DNA of 64,000 nucleotides from Rhodopseudomonas pentothenatexigens (lineage in GTDB: Bacteria; Pseudomonadota; Alphaproteobacteria; Rhizobiales; Xanthobacteraceae): assembly GCF_900218015.1 (NCBI RefSeq), contig NZ_UFQQ01000013.1:105381-169380 (forward strand), given 5' to 3'. Numbering within the stretch: the first letter of the stretch is position 1; every line of letters begins with the position of its first letter. The notes beneath the pieces were generated by a model that was given only the letters and a program-made list of their open reading frames with translations, had not been told where the DNA came from and made no database searches. Below are positions 1 through 8,329 of this stretch, one piece after another. The position numbers and the translations under genes were made by a program.

Positions 1-2
1 TG

Positions 3-44
3 GAAGAAGATGTGATCGCGGTCCGGTCGTCCGTCAGCCGGTAA
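3..44 (+). CDS. Possible 3' end of an upstream gene (partial)
   Basis: Frame 3 is open from the window edge, reads EEDVIAVRSSVSR and stops at TAA 42-44, eight bases before the livH-type ATG. The spacing suits the last codons of an upstream operon member, but 13 residues give no family assignment and could be chance. Confidence 0.3.
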   Translation, partial: EEDVIAVRSSVSR

Positions 45-51
45 GGTCCGA

Positions 52-909
52 ATGGAAAACCTGTTCGCTGCCCTGTTCGAAATCCTGAGCTTCGGTTCCA
101 TCGTCGTGCTGGTGGTGCTGGGGCTCGGGATCATCGCCAGCATGATGGGCATCTTCAACTTCGCGCAGGGCGAGTTCGTCCTGCTCGGCGCCTACATCAC
201 CTATCTGGCGCACACCGCCGGCCTGCCGGTGTGGACCGGCATGGTCGCAGCGCCATTCCTGGTCGGTGCGTTCGGCCTGGTGCTCGAACGCCTCATCGTG
301 CGGCGTTTCTACGCCGCGCCGATCGTGGCGATGCTCGGGACCTATGCGCTCGGTCTGATCATCCGCGAGATCGTCCGCGGCCTGATCGGCGGCCTCTATA
401 TCTCGGTGCCGGAGCCGATCGGCGGTTCGATCACCGTCGGCGACGTGCATCTGTCGACCTGGCGGCTGGTGATCATCGTCGTCACCGCGCTGGTGATGAT
501 CGGCAGCTATCTGTTGCTGTCGCGAACCTCGTTCGGATTGAGGGTGCGGGCGTCGCTGGAAAATCCGGCGCTGGCGCGGGCCTCCGGCATCTCCACCAAC
601 GCGATCTACGGTGCCACCTTCGCGTTCGGTGCGGCGCTCGCCGGACTCGCCGGCGCGCTGATCGTGCCGGTGTTCTCGCTGTTCGCCGATCTCGGCCTGC
701 GCTTCCTGATCCAGGGCTTCATCGCCGTGATGGTCGGCGGCGTCGGCTCGTTCGCCGGTCCGGTCGCCGGCGCCGGCATCATCGGCACCCTGTCGGCGGC
801 GCTGCCCTGGGTGATCCAGCCGGTGATCGCCGACGTGCTCGTGTTCGTGCTCGCCATCATCTTCATCAAATTCCGGCCGCAGGGCCTCGTTTCGGGAAAA
901 GGAATCTAG
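52..909 (+). CDS. livH: Branched-chain amino acid/amide ABC transporter permease (LivH type)
   Basis: This 285-residue protein is hydrophobic throughout, with about eight membrane segments, and has the LivH/UrtB-type permease pattern, including an N-terminal MMGIFNFAQGEF motif and a C-terminal VLAIIFIKFRPQGL motif. It should form half of the inner-membrane channel of an ABC importer, pairing with the LivM-type permease at 2412 and driven by the two ATPases at 3442 and 4169. AAGG lies just ahead of the ATG. The binding-protein gene follows after 4 bases, so the two are clearly co-transcribed. Family is secure; the substrate is inferred only from the binding protein. Confidence 0.93.
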   Translation: MENLFAALFEILSFGSIVVLVVLGLGIIASMMGIFNFAQGEFVLLGAYITYLAHTAGLPVWTGMVAAPFLVGAFGLVLERLIVRRFYAAPIVAMLGTYALGLIIREIVRGLIGGLYISVPEPIGGSITVGDVHLSTWRLVIIVVTALVMIGSYLLLSRTSFGLRVRASLENPALARASGISTNAIYGATFAFGAALAGLAGALIVPVFSLFADLGLRFLIQGFIAVMVGGVGSFAGPVAGAGIIGTLSAALPWVIQPVIADVLVFVLAIIFIKFRPQGLVSGKGI

Positions 910-913
910 CCTG

Positions 914-2137
914 ATGTCCAGCGACTCCAACTTCGAGATCAATCGCCGCCGGTTCCTGTCCAATTTCGCCTTTGCCAGCACCGCGATCGCCACCGGGGTC
1001 GGAAGCTGGGTGATCCCGGCGGACTGGGCCAATGCGGCTGCCGGCCCGATCAAGGTCGGCATCGCCACCGATCTCACCGGCCCGATCGGCTATGCCGGCA
1101 ATGCGGACGCCAACGTCGCCAAGATGGTGGTGAAGCAGATCAACGACGCCGGCGGCCTGCTCGGCCGGCCGCTGGAGCTGCATATCGAGGATACCGCGTC
1201 GAACGAGGCGGTCGCGGTCGGCAACGTCCGCAAGCTGATCCAGCGCGACAAGGTCGACGTCGTGCTCGGCGGTGTCACCTCGTCGATGCGCAACGCCATC
1301 AAGGACGTCATCGTCGCCCGTGGCAAGACGCTGTACATCTATCCGCAGCTCTATGAAGGCAAGGAGTGCACGCCGTATCTGTTCTGCACCGGCCCGACGC
1401 CGGCGCAGCAGTGCGACGAATTCATTCCGTGGCTGATCAAGAACGGCGGCAAGAAGTTCGCGCTGCCGAGCGCCAACTACGTGTGGCCGCACACCCTCAA
1501 CGTCTATGCCCGCAAGGTGATCGAGGCCAATGGCGGCGAGGTGGTGCTGGAAGAGTACTATCCGCTCGACCAGATCGACTTCTCCTCGACCGTCAACCGC
1601 ATCATCTCCAACAAGGTCGACGTGGTGTTCAATACCGTGATCCCGCCCGGTGTCGGTCCGTTCTTCAAGCAGCTCTACGAGGCGGGATTCCTCAAGAACG
1701 GCGGTCGTCTGTCCTGCGTGTATTACGACGAGAACACGCTCGGCATCAATCAGCCGAACGAGATCGAAGGGCTGGCGAGCTGCCTCGATTATTTCAAGGC
1801 GGTCGCCAAGGACGATCCGGTCAGCGCCAAGATCCAGGCCGAGTACGACAAGGAATTCCCCGGCACCTTCCTGTTCGCCGCCGGCAGCGCCGCCACCGGC
1901 ACCTATCGCGGCCTCAAGTTGTGGGAAGCCGCGGTGAAGGAAGCCGGCAAGATCGACCGCGACGGCGTCGCCGCGGCGCTCGACCACGCCAAGATCGCCG
2001 ACGGCCCGGGTGGCCCCGCCGAGATGGTCCCCGGCAAGCGCCACTGCAAGATGAACATGTACACGGCGGTCGCCAAGAACGGCAGCTACGAGATCGTCGA
2101 ACGCAGCAAGGGTCTTGTCGACCCGAAGGAATGCTGA
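914..2137 (+). CDS. ABC transporter substrate-binding protein, urea/short-chain amide type
   Basis: A 407-residue periplasmic binding protein (type I fold, Peripla_BP_6). The N-terminus carries a Tat-like signal, NRRRFLSNFAFASTAIATG, suggesting folded export. The mature part begins near PIKVGIATDLTGPIGYAG. The stretch TLYIYPQLYEG...CTGPTPAQQ resembles the amide/urea-binding subgroup (AmiC, FmdD, UrtA) more than leucine-binding proteins, so an amide, urea or related ligand is inferred. It lies between the two permease genes and is separated from the second by a 274-bp REP cluster, an unusual interruption for this kind of operon. The exact ligand cannot be read from sequence. Confidence 0.88.
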   Translation: MSSDSNFEINRRRFLSNFAFASTAIATGVGSWVIPADWANAAAGPIKVGIATDLTGPIGYAGNADANVAKMVVKQINDAGGLLGRPLELHIEDTASNEAVAVGNVRKLIQRDKVDVVLGGVTSSMRNAIKDVIVARGKTLYIYPQLYEGKECTPYLFCTGPTPAQQCDEFIPWLIKNGGKKFALPSANYVWPHTLNVYARKVIEANGGEVVLEEYYPLDQIDFSSTVNRIISNKVDVVFNTVIPPGVGPFFKQLYEAGFLKNGGRLSCVYYDENTLGINQPNEIEGLASCLDYFKAVAKDDPVSAKIQAEYDKEFPGTFLFAAGSAATGTYRGLKLWEAAVKEAGKIDRDGVAAALDHAKIADGPGGPAEMVPGKRHCKMNMYTAVAKNGSYEIVERSKGLVDPKEC

Positions 2138-2204
2138 TGCGGTCGCCAACGTCTTGCCCTGGCAGAACCTCACATGCTGCGCCGCGTCGGCTCGCGCGGA
2201 CTTC

Positions 2205-2350
2205 ACCTCTGCCCGCACGCGGGGAGAGGTCGACCGGCGTCGCGAAGCGAGGCCGGTCGGGTGAGGGGGCGTCTCCGCATCACCGAGCGTCTGCGACTGG
2301 CGGAGGCGCCCCCTCACCCCAGCCCTCTCCCCGCAGGCGGGGAGAGGGAG
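2205..2350. repeat. REP-like palindromic cluster inside the ABC operon
   Basis: The 274-bp gap between the binding protein and the LivM-type permease holds two converging GC-rich palindromic units. They share the blocks GGGGAGAGG and GGTGAGGGGGC/GCCCCCTCACC in opposite orientation, with hairpins in each. This is the BIME-like intergenic repeat family seen elsewhere in the window. I see no gene or promoter in the gap. Confidence 0.75.
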
Positions 2351-2411
2351 ACGTCGCAGCCGCGCCGCGTTCGAACGCGACCTTCTGGTTCGCGGCCAGC
2401 CGGGCCCCTCG

Positions 2412-3455
2412 ATGACGGAAGTCTCGTCGACCCTTTCGGAGGTCTCTCCGCCACGCGCCAAGCGGCGCCCTGCCGTGCTGCCGATCATCGAGATCGCGAT
2501 GCTGGCGGTCTTCCTGCTGCTGCCGCTGGTGCTGCAGGATTATCTCACCGTGTTCATGACGCGGGTGCTGATCCTGTGCCTGTTCGCGCTGTCGTTCGAT
2601 CTGGTGTGGGGCTATGCCGGGATCATGAGCTTCGGCCAGGCGGTGTTCTTCGGCGGCGCCGGCTACGGCGTGGCGCTGCTCGGGCGTGACCTCGGTATTT
2701 CTTCGATGCTGCTGGTGGTGCCGGCCGGCGTGCTGATCGGCTTCGCGGTGGCGCTGATGATCGGTGGCTTTCTGCTGCTCGGCCGCAATCCGTCCAGCGT
2801 GATCTTCGTGTCGCTCGGCACCTTGACGGCGTCTTACGCGTTCGATCGGCTGGCGCGGGGCTGGTACTATCTCGGCGGCCAGAACGGTATTCCCTCGATC
2901 CCGCAGATGACGATCGGAAGTTACGAACTCGGCGAGGGGCCGGTGTTCTATTATCTGGCGCTGGTGATCCTGGTCTTGGTCTACGCCGTGTGCCGTTATC
3001 TGGTGCGCTCGCAGTTTGGCCTCGCGCTCGCAGGCCTGCGCGAGAACGAGCAGCGTATCGCCTTCTTCGGCTACAAGGTGCAGCATCTGAAGGCGATCAT
3101 CTTCTCGCTCGGAGGCGCGATCGCCGGGCTCGCCGGCAGCCTCTACGCCTTCCACGAAGGGTTCGTCTGGCCGAACATGCTCGGCGTGGTGATGTCGACC
3201 CAGGTGGTGCTTTACGTTCTGTTCGGCGGCTCGGGCACGCTGATCGGCGCGGTGATCGGCACGGTGGTGATCGAGATCGTGTCGTTCTGGCTGTCGAATT
3301 CCTACCAGGACATCTGGCCGATCATTCTCGGCGCGCTGATGCTGCTGGTGATCCTGTTTCGGCCCGCCGGGCTGATCAGCCTGATCGTCAGCCACAGTGA
3401 GCGGATCGGCAGCTTCGGCCGGCCGCCGAAGGGGAGCGATCATGGCTCTGCTTGA
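2412..3455 (+). CDS. livM: Branched-chain amino acid/amide ABC transporter permease (LivM type)
   Basis: A 347-residue membrane protein with roughly ten hydrophobic segments and LivM-family motifs: DLVWGYAGIMSFGQAVFFG near residue 70 and GLRENEQRIAFFGYKVQHLK in the second half. It is the second permease of the importer. The start is the ATG at 2412 just past the REP cluster. Its 3' end overlaps the livG-type start by 14 bases, which suggests translational coupling. Because the REP cluster separates it from the binding-protein gene, the downstream half may depend on processed or separately initiated mRNA. Confidence 0.93.
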   Translation: MTEVSSTLSEVSPPRAKRRPAVLPIIEIAMLAVFLLLPLVLQDYLTVFMTRVLILCLFALSFDLVWGYAGIMSFGQAVFFGGAGYGVALLGRDLGISSMLLVVPAGVLIGFAVALMIGGFLLLGRNPSSVIFVSLGTLTASYAFDRLARGWYYLGGQNGIPSIPQMTIGSYELGEGPVFYYLALVILVLVYAVCRYLVRSQFGLALAGLRENEQRIAFFGYKVQHLKAIIFSLGGAIAGLAGSLYAFHEGFVWPNMLGVVMSTQVVLYVLFGGSGTLIGAVIGTVVIEIVSFWLSNSYQDIWPIILGALMLLVILFRPAGLISLIVSHSERIGSFGRPPKGSDHGSA

Positions 3456-4176
3456 AGCGCGCGGCATGAAGAAGGTGTTCGGCAAGCTCACCGCGCTGAA
3501 CGGCGCTGAACTGACCGTGCAGCCGAACGAATTTCACGGCCTGATCGGCCCGAACGGTTCCGGCAAGAGCACGATGATGAAGTGCATCGCCGGCGCCGAA
3601 GTGCCGACCGAGGGGCGGGTCGGCTTTGACGGCGCCGACATCACGTCGGCGTCCCCGGCCGAGCGCGCCCGTGCCGGCATGAGCCTGAAGTTTCAGATCA
3701 CCTCGGTGCTGCCGGCGCTGACGCTGTACGACAACGTGCTGCTGGCGCTGCAGGGCCAGACCGCGCTCTCCAAGCTGATGTTCTCGCGTACGCGCGGCCT
3801 GTTGCACGACAAAGTGATGGCGATACTGGAGCAGTTCCGCCTGGTCGACCGCGCCGGCGAGCACGCCTCCGCGCTGTCGCATGGTCAGCAGCAATGGCTC
3901 GAGATCGCGATGGCGCTGGCGCCCGAGCCGAAACTGCTGCTGCTCGACGAGCCGACCGGCGGCATGAGCCTGGAAGAACGCCGAGTCACCGGCGAATTGC
4001 TGGCGCCGATCAAATCGCGCTGCTCGCTGGTGATCGTCGAGCACGATCTCGATTTTATCCGCGACATCTGCGATCGCCTCACCGTGCTCGATCAGGGCGC
4101 GGTGCTCGACACCGGAACGGTCGAGCAGATTCAGGCGAGCCCGAAGGTCCAGGAGGTGTATCTGCGCCGTGCTTGA
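3442..4176 (+). CDS. livG: ABC transporter ATP-binding protein (LivG type)
   Basis: A 244-residue nucleotide-binding subunit with Walker A GPNGSGKST (about residues 36-44), signature LSHGQQQ and Walker B LLLLDEP followed by the switch His in IVEHD. SHGQQ in place of SGGQ is normal for LivG/UrtD proteins. I chose the ATG at 3442 because it has GGGGAGCG at good spacing and matches the family start MALLEARGMKKVFG; an upstream in-frame start lies inside livM. It works with the LivF-type ATPase to energise import. Confidence 0.93.
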   Translation: MALLEARGMKKVFGKLTALNGAELTVQPNEFHGLIGPNGSGKSTMMKCIAGAEVPTEGRVGFDGADITSASPAERARAGMSLKFQITSVLPALTLYDNVLLALQGQTALSKLMFSRTRGLLHDKVMAILEQFRLVDRAGEHASALSHGQQQWLEIAMALAPEPKLLLLDEPTGGMSLEERRVTGELLAPIKSRCSLVIVEHDLDFIRDICDRLTVLDQGAVLDTGTVEQIQASPKVQEVYLRRA

Positions 4177-4870
4177 GGATCATTATCTCGACATTCGCGA
4201 CCTCGACGCCGGCTACGGCCGCAGCCAGGTGCTGTTCGGCGTGACGCTGTCAGCGCCGTGGCGCGGCGGTGTCGCCATTCTCGGCCGTAACGGTGCCGGC
4301 AAGACCACGCTGATGAAGGCGATCATGGGCGAACTGCCTGCCAAGCGTGGCAGCGTTTCGCTGGATTCGCGCGACGTCACGAAATTGCCGACCGAGCAGC
4401 GCGTCCGCGCCGGCTTCGGCTATGTGCCGCAGGACCATCCGGTGTTCGCGCGGCTGACGATCCGCGACAATCTCGCGGTGGGGGCGCTGACGAACAAGGA
4501 CAGCCGTGCCGTCGATCGCGTGCTGGAGATGTTTCCCAAGCTCGGTCAGCGGCTCGACCAGATCGCCGGAACGCTGTCCGGCGGCGAACGCAAGATGCTG
4601 GCGATCGGCCGCGCGCTGCTGTCGGAGCCGAGCGTTCTGCTGCTCGACGAGCCGACCGAGGGGGTGTGGATCGGCGTGATCGAGGAGATCACCGACCGGC
4701 TGATCTTGCTGGCCAAGGAGATCGCGGTGGTGATCGTCGAGCAGCATCTCGATCTGGCGCTGCGCGTTGCCGATCGCGCCTTCGTGCTCGACCGTGGCCG
4801 CGTCGCGCTCACCGGCACCGCTGACGAAGTCCGCAACGACCCGCGACTGCTGCAATATCTGGCGCCGTAG
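4169..4870 (+). CDS. livF: ABC transporter ATP-binding protein (LivF type), GTG start
   Basis: A 233-residue ATPase with Walker A GRNGAGKTT (about 39-47), signature LSGGERK and Walker B LLLLDEP. Translation starts at GTG 4169 inside the end of livG (8-base overlap), with AGGAGG at 4151. One oddity is that the D-loop side reads EPTEGVWIGVIEEI, where LivF/UrtE proteins normally have EG-L/I-x-P; the aromatic replacement of the usual proline region may affect the ATPase interface or be strain variation. It closes the operon and is followed by a repeat. Confidence 0.92.
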   Translation: MLEDHYLDIRDLDAGYGRSQVLFGVTLSAPWRGGVAILGRNGAGKTTLMKAIMGELPAKRGSVSLDSRDVTKLPTEQRVRAGFGYVPQDHPVFARLTIRDNLAVGALTNKDSRAVDRVLEMFPKLGQRLDQIAGTLSGGERKMLAIGRALLSEPSVLLLDEPTEGVWIGVIEEITDRLILLAKEIAVVIVEQHLDLALRVADRAFVLDRGRVALTGTADEVRNDPRLLQYLAP

Positions 4871-4889
4871 CGGCGCTAAGATCCTCTCG

Positions 4890-4975
4890 GTCATTGCGAG
4901 CGCAGCGAAGCAATCCAGACATTGTGCACTGAGCTGGATTGCTTCGTTGGCTTCGCCTCCTTGTAATGACGAGGA
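4890..4975. repeat. Dispersed inverted-repeat element (CATTGCGAGCGCAGCGAAGCAATCC type)
   Basis: Converging arms TGCGAGCGCAGCGAAGCAATCC (shown here in two overlapping parts: TGCGAGCGCAGCG and AGCGAAGCAATCC) and GGATTGCTTCG...GTAATGACG form an intergenic palindromic repeat. A related copy is at 34536-34617. It fills most of the gap between the ABC operon and the convergent hydrolase gene and may serve as a bidirectional terminator. Confidence 0.7.
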
Positions 4976-4990
4976 GGAGATGTTCGTAGT

Positions 4991-5860
4991 TCAAGACGCG
5001 GATGGAAGCTCGACGAATTCAGCAATCAGCCGCAGCACCTCGTCCGGCCGGTCGTGCTGCAGCCAATGGCCGGCCTCAGCGACGATCTCGGCACGGGCGT
5101 TCTTGAAATAGCTTGAGGCTTCTGCGGCCCGAGCCGGCTCGAGAAAGCTTTCACCGGCGAACAGCAGCAGCGTCGGGCAGGCGATCCGTGCCCACAGCTC
5201 GGCATATTCGGACGGCGCCAGCCGGTGCGGCGCCGTTACCCGCTGATACGGATCGAACTTCCACGAATAGCTGCCGTCGTCGTTGCGGCGTGCGCCATGG
5301 GTGGCGAGGTGCAGCGACAGTTCGTGGCCGAGACGCTTGTTATGGGTGCGCATCTGCGCCGCGGCGTCGGCCACCGTTGCGTAGCGGCGCGGCTCGCGGC
5401 CCTCCAGCCGATCGAGTTGCCCGAGCCATTTGATCATCCGCTCGTGCACCGGAGCCATCCGGGCGTCGGGGCGGACCGTCACGCCGTCGAGCACCACCAG
5501 CCGTTCGACCCGTTCCGGAAACGTCCCGGCATACAGCATCGCGATCATGCCCCCCATCGAATGGCCGATGACGGTTGCGGGCGGAGCAGCGGCCAGCGCG
5601 GGCAGGCGCGTCAGGTCGTAGACGTATTCCGGCAGCGCGTAACTGCCGCCGCGCGCCCAATCGGAATCGCCATGGCCGCGCAGATCCGGGGCGATCACGT
5701 GAAAGTGCGGCTGCAGTGCGCCGGCGAGGTGATCCCAGCTTCGGCCGTGGTCCTGGCCGCCGTGGATCAGCAGCAGCGGCGGAGCGGTCGGGTTGCCCCA
5801 GTCCCAATAGTGCAGGCGCAGGCCGTGGGATTGGAAGAAGTCGCTTTGTGGTTGTTGCAT
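4991..5860 (-). CDS. Alpha/beta-hydrolase fold protein
   Basis: A 289-residue alpha/beta hydrolase with oxyanion motif HGG (33-35), nucleophile elbow GHSMGG (Ser101) and a C-terminal His in EAGHWLQHDRP. The acid member of the triad is not obvious; the stretch FAGESFLEP in the expected place offers Glu rather than Asp. The start MQQPQSDFF at 5860 is preferred over an upstream in-frame ATG. The substrate is unknown; lactonase, esterase or C-C hydrolase (MhpC/BphD-like) roles are all possible. It is divergent from the ArsR-family gene. Confidence 0.82.
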   Translation of the reverse strand: MQQPQSDFFQSHGLRLHYWDWGNPTAPPLLLIHGGQDHGRSWDHLAGALQPHFHVIAPDLRGHGDSDWARGGSYALPEYVYDLTRLPALAAAPPATVIGHSMGGMIAMLYAGTFPERVERLVVLDGVTVRPDARMAPVHERMIKWLGQLDRLEGREPRRYATVADAAAQMRTHNKRLGHELSLHLATHGARRNDDGSYSWKFDPYQRVTAPHRLAPSEYAELWARIACPTLLLFAGESFLEPARAAEASSYFKNARAEIVAEAGHWLQHDRPDEVLRLIAEFVELPSAS

Positions 5861-6008
5861 CGTTGTTGTCGAGCGTTTCCGTCGCTGCAATAGCCGGGGC
5901 CGGGCCGAGCTTCAATGGTCCGGCGGACGCCGCGGACGGATGCCGCCGTGGTTGCGGTTGCACAGCCGATGCGCGGCGGGCTGACAATCCTTTGCAACAA
6001 GGGTAAGC

Positions 6009-6032
6009 ATATCGGCTCGAGCAGCGCGATAT
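6009..6032. promoter_or_regulatory. Weak inverted repeat upstream of the SqrR-like gene
   Basis: ATATCG and CGATAT are separated by 12 bases about 80 bp upstream of the ArsR-family start. It is AT-rich compared with its surroundings and could be an operator, but the arms are only 6 bp and do not match the clearer site at 29197. Confidence 0.25.
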
Positions 6033-6112
6033 TTCGATCGCGCGACAAGCCGCGGCGTGTCCGCGCGGGGGGGCCGGTGAACGCTCCTCGTCAACCGTGC
6101 GGAGGCCCATCG

Positions 6113-6550
6113 ATGCCTGCGTCCAGCGCAGTCCGGAAGACCATTCCGGCGCTGAAACGCGTCGACACCAGCGAACTGCGCGAGAATGCCGCGGTCGCGG
6201 CCGAGTTCCTGAAGACGCTGTCCAACGTGTCGCGGCTGATCATGCTGTGTCAGCTCGCGGAAGGCGAGAAATCGGTGTCTGAACTCACCGGGCTGCTCGA
6301 CGAACGGCAGCCGACGGTGTCGCAGCAGCTCGCGCGGCTGCGCAGCGAAAAACTGGTGCAGGCGCGGCGCGACGGTCAGCAGGTGTTCTATTCGCTCGCC
6401 AGCGAGGAGGTGCGCAGCCTGATCGTGGCGCTGCACGCCACCTTCTGCCGCAAGGATCGCGGCAAGGACAAGCCGACGAACGGAGCGGGGGCGCGAGCGA
6501 CCCGGAACGGCGCGGGGCCGCGTCGTCAGCGCCAGCCGGTCGACGCTTGA
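6113..6550 (+). CDS. ArsR-family repressor, SqrR/BigR (persulfide sensor) type
   Basis: A 145-residue winged-helix repressor with recognition region ERQPTVSQQLARLR. It carries Cys46 (RLIMLCQLAEGEKSVSEL) and Cys112 (LHATFCRK), 66 residues apart, exactly the spacing of Cys41/Cys107 in Rhodobacter capsulatus SqrR, which form a tetrasulfide link when sulfide rises. The start ATG 6113 has GGAGG 8 bases ahead; the longer upstream frame lacks support. A basic low-complexity tail follows the fold. Next door are a rhodanese and an SQR-like flavoprotein on the opposite strand, fitting a sulfide-response role. Function is inferred from cysteine spacing and context. Confidence 0.85.
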   Translation: MPASSAVRKTIPALKRVDTSELRENAAVAAEFLKTLSNVSRLIMLCQLAEGEKSVSELTGLLDERQPTVSQQLARLRSEKLVQARRDGQQVFYSLASEEVRSLIVALHATFCRKDRGKDKPTNGAGARATRNGAGPRRQRQPVDA

Positions 6551-6562
6551 GACGATCCTGAC

Positions 6563-6937
6563 CTACGGCTCCGAGCCACCACCGAACAGCCGTTTGAACA
6601 TCGATGGTGGCTTCGGACCCTGCACTGTCGGGAAGCCGGCTCGGCGCCAGGCGAGAATGCCGCCGCCGAGCACATAGGGGTCGCACACCCCGGCCGCCTT
6701 GGCTTCGATCTGGCCGCCGTACATCCGCGTCCGTCCGCCGGAATGGCAGAAGAAGATCGCCTTGCGGCCCTTCGCCCCCGTCAGGTCGCCGTGCCTGAGG
6801 CCGGTCAGCGGCAGTTCGATCGCGCCCTCGATGTGTTCGCGCGTAATCTCGTGCCGCTCGCGCACGTCGACCAGGACAGCGCCGTCCTCGGTCATCATGC
6901 GATGGGCCTCGATCGCCGAAATCGTCTTCACGCTCAT
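6563..6937 (-). CDS. Rhodanese-domain protein
   Basis: A 124-residue single-domain rhodanese. The catalytic Cys64 lies in FFCHSGGRT, the persulfide-carrying loop, preceded by the typical LVDVRERHE and HIEGAIELP motifs. It probably moves sulfane sulfur between thiols in the cytoplasm. It lies 60 bp downstream of the SQR-like gene on the same strand, so both may be one transcript, and it converges on the SqrR-like repressor. The short C-terminal tail MFKRLFGGG is basic. Physiological donor and acceptor are unknown. Confidence 0.9.
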   Translation of the reverse strand: MSVKTISAIEAHRMMTEDGAVLVDVRERHEITREHIEGAIELPLTGLRHGDLTGAKGRKAIFFCHSGGRTRMYGGQIEAKAAGVCDPYVLGGGILAWRRAGFPTVQGPKPPSMFKRLFGGGSEP

Positions 6938-6997
6938 GTTGCAGTCCGCTCCGTCTGGCGAAATCGAAATCGGCTCACCGCTTCCGTGACCCGGATG

Positions 6998-8125
6998 TCA
7001 GCGGAACGTGGTCAGATAGTGACGTTCGAACATCCGCTTCAGCCAGTGAAACAACTTCATCTTCGGTCCGACGAAGTTGAAGCGCTCGTTGCGAAACACC
7101 AGCATGCCGGAATCCAGCGTGTCGACGATGCACACCAGTTCGGGCTTGAAGCGGGTGCCCGGCTGCTGCCCGGTTTCCACCGCGGCGATATTGGCCGCCA
7201 AGGCGATCGCCTGCAGGTCGGCCTGGTGGGCCTGCTTCGGCATCCAGTCCGGTCCGGGGAACGAGCCGGCGTCGCCGGCGACCCAGACATTGGGCAGCCC
7301 TTCGACGCGGCACAGCTCGTCGGCCTTGATCATGCCGCCGGGCGACAGCGGCAGCTCGGTGTTCTCCAGCCATGCCGGTCCTGTCAGTCCCGGCATGAAC
7401 AGGATCAGGTCGGCGTCGATCTCGCCGTCTTCGAGCACGACCTTGCGTTGTTCGAGCCGCAGGATCTTGCGGCCGAGCCGGGTGACGATGCCACGGTTCT
7501 TCATCTCCTGCAGCAGGCCGTCGACCGCGCGCTCGCCGAGCCGTGCGCCGGGGCGCGGCGCCGGGCTGAAGAACACGATCTGAAAGCCGGGACGCTTGCC
7601 CTGCTGACGCAGCAGCGTGTCGATGATGAACAGGAATTCGAACATCGGCCCGCCGCGCATCGCGCCCGGCTCGTTCGGATTGGTGGCGAAGCCGACCGCA
7701 ATGGTGCCGCCCTTCAGCGCGTCGAGCCGGCGTCCGATCTCTTCGCCGACCTTGATGCCTTCGCACGGAATCAGCGCGTGCTCGATGCCCGGCAGCTTGC
7801 GGATGAATCGGCCGCCGGTGGCGACGACCAAGTGATCGTTGCGGAGTTCGCCCTGGTCGGTGACGGTGATTCGGCCACCGTCCTTCAGGCCGGTGACCGA
7901 GGCTTCGACGAAGTCGATGCGATGCTTGTTCAGGAAATGGTCGAGCGGCACTTTCAGCCGCTCGCCCTGGCGGATGCCGGCGGGAAGCCAGATCGAGCTG
8001 GGCAGGAAGTGCAATTCGCGCCGCGGCGAGATCATCGTGATCGTGGCGTCGACCTTGCGCTTGCGCAGCTCGCGGGCGGCGGTGAGACCGGCGAAGCCGG
8101 AGCCGACGATGGTGATATTTCGCAT
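6998..8125 (-). CDS. Sulfide:quinone oxidoreductase-like FAD protein
   Basis: A 375-residue two-dinucleotide-binding-domain flavoprotein with N-terminal FAD motif IVGSGFAGLTAA and C-terminal VWVAGDAGSF. It is close to sulfide:quinone oxidoreductases and flavocytochrome c sulfide dehydrogenase subunits. Cys121 (ALIPCEG) and Cys332 (PELVCIVD) align with the first and third SQR cysteines, but the middle redox cysteine appears absent (PGAMRGGPMFEF where SQRs have a Cys). It may therefore not be a standard SQR. The start MRNITIVG at 8125 has an AGG-rich Shine-Dalgarno. It is probably cotranscribed with the rhodanese. Confidence 0.8.
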   Translation of the reverse strand: MRNITIVGSGFAGLTAARELRKRKVDATITMISPRRELHFLPSSIWLPAGIRQGERLKVPLDHFLNKHRIDFVEASVTGLKDGGRITVTDQGELRNDHLVVATGGRFIRKLPGIEHALIPCEGIKVGEEIGRRLDALKGGTIAVGFATNPNEPGAMRGGPMFEFLFIIDTLLRQQGKRPGFQIVFFSPAPRPGARLGERAVDGLLQEMKNRGIVTRLGRKILRLEQRKVVLEDGEIDADLILFMPGLTGPAWLENTELPLSPGGMIKADELCRVEGLPNVWVAGDAGSFPGPDWMPKQAHQADLQAIALAANIAAVETGQQPGTRFKPELVCIVDTLDSGMLVFRNERFNFVGPKMKLFHWLKRMFERHYLTTFR

Positions 8126-8141
8126 CCCTCGAGGTTCCTGT

Positions 8142-8157
8142 TGGCACGGCACATGCG
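8142..8157 (+). promoter_or_regulatory. Sigma54-like promoter upstream of the methyltransferase
   Basis: TGGCACGGCACATGCG matches the -24/-12 consensus TGGCACG-N4-TTGCW except for A in place of the first T of TTGC and G for the last W. It points toward the methyltransferase start 170 bp away. The motif falls between divergent genes, but no activator site was recognised, so function is uncertain. Confidence 0.35.
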
Positions 8158-8197
8158 GCCTGCATCTCCCTGGTCGCACGGCCGCCATCGGCGGTCT

Positions 8198-8210
8198 GTG
8201 ACGATGTCAC
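8198..8210. promoter_or_regulatory. Palindrome GTGAC-GAT-GTCAC
   Basis: A perfect 5-bp inverted repeat with a 3-base centre lies between the divergent SQR-like and methyltransferase genes. It could bind a dimeric regulator; nothing else supports a function. Confidence 0.25.
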
Positions 8211-8329
8211 CGCGGCGTCGCCGCAGGGCGGGCATCACCCGATTGGGAATTGCGCAGTTCCCGCGCAGCCGCCAAGCTCGCGCCGCCGCGTGCTGCGGCG
8301 CAGGCGAGTGAGAAGGAAATCGGACGCTC

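Noticed and set aside
866..2488. Long minus-strand open frame opposite the binding-protein gene
   Set aside because: It is a GC-bias shadow of the genuine + genes; the translation is Arg/Ala/Asp-rich low complexity without family motifs and crosses the REP cluster.
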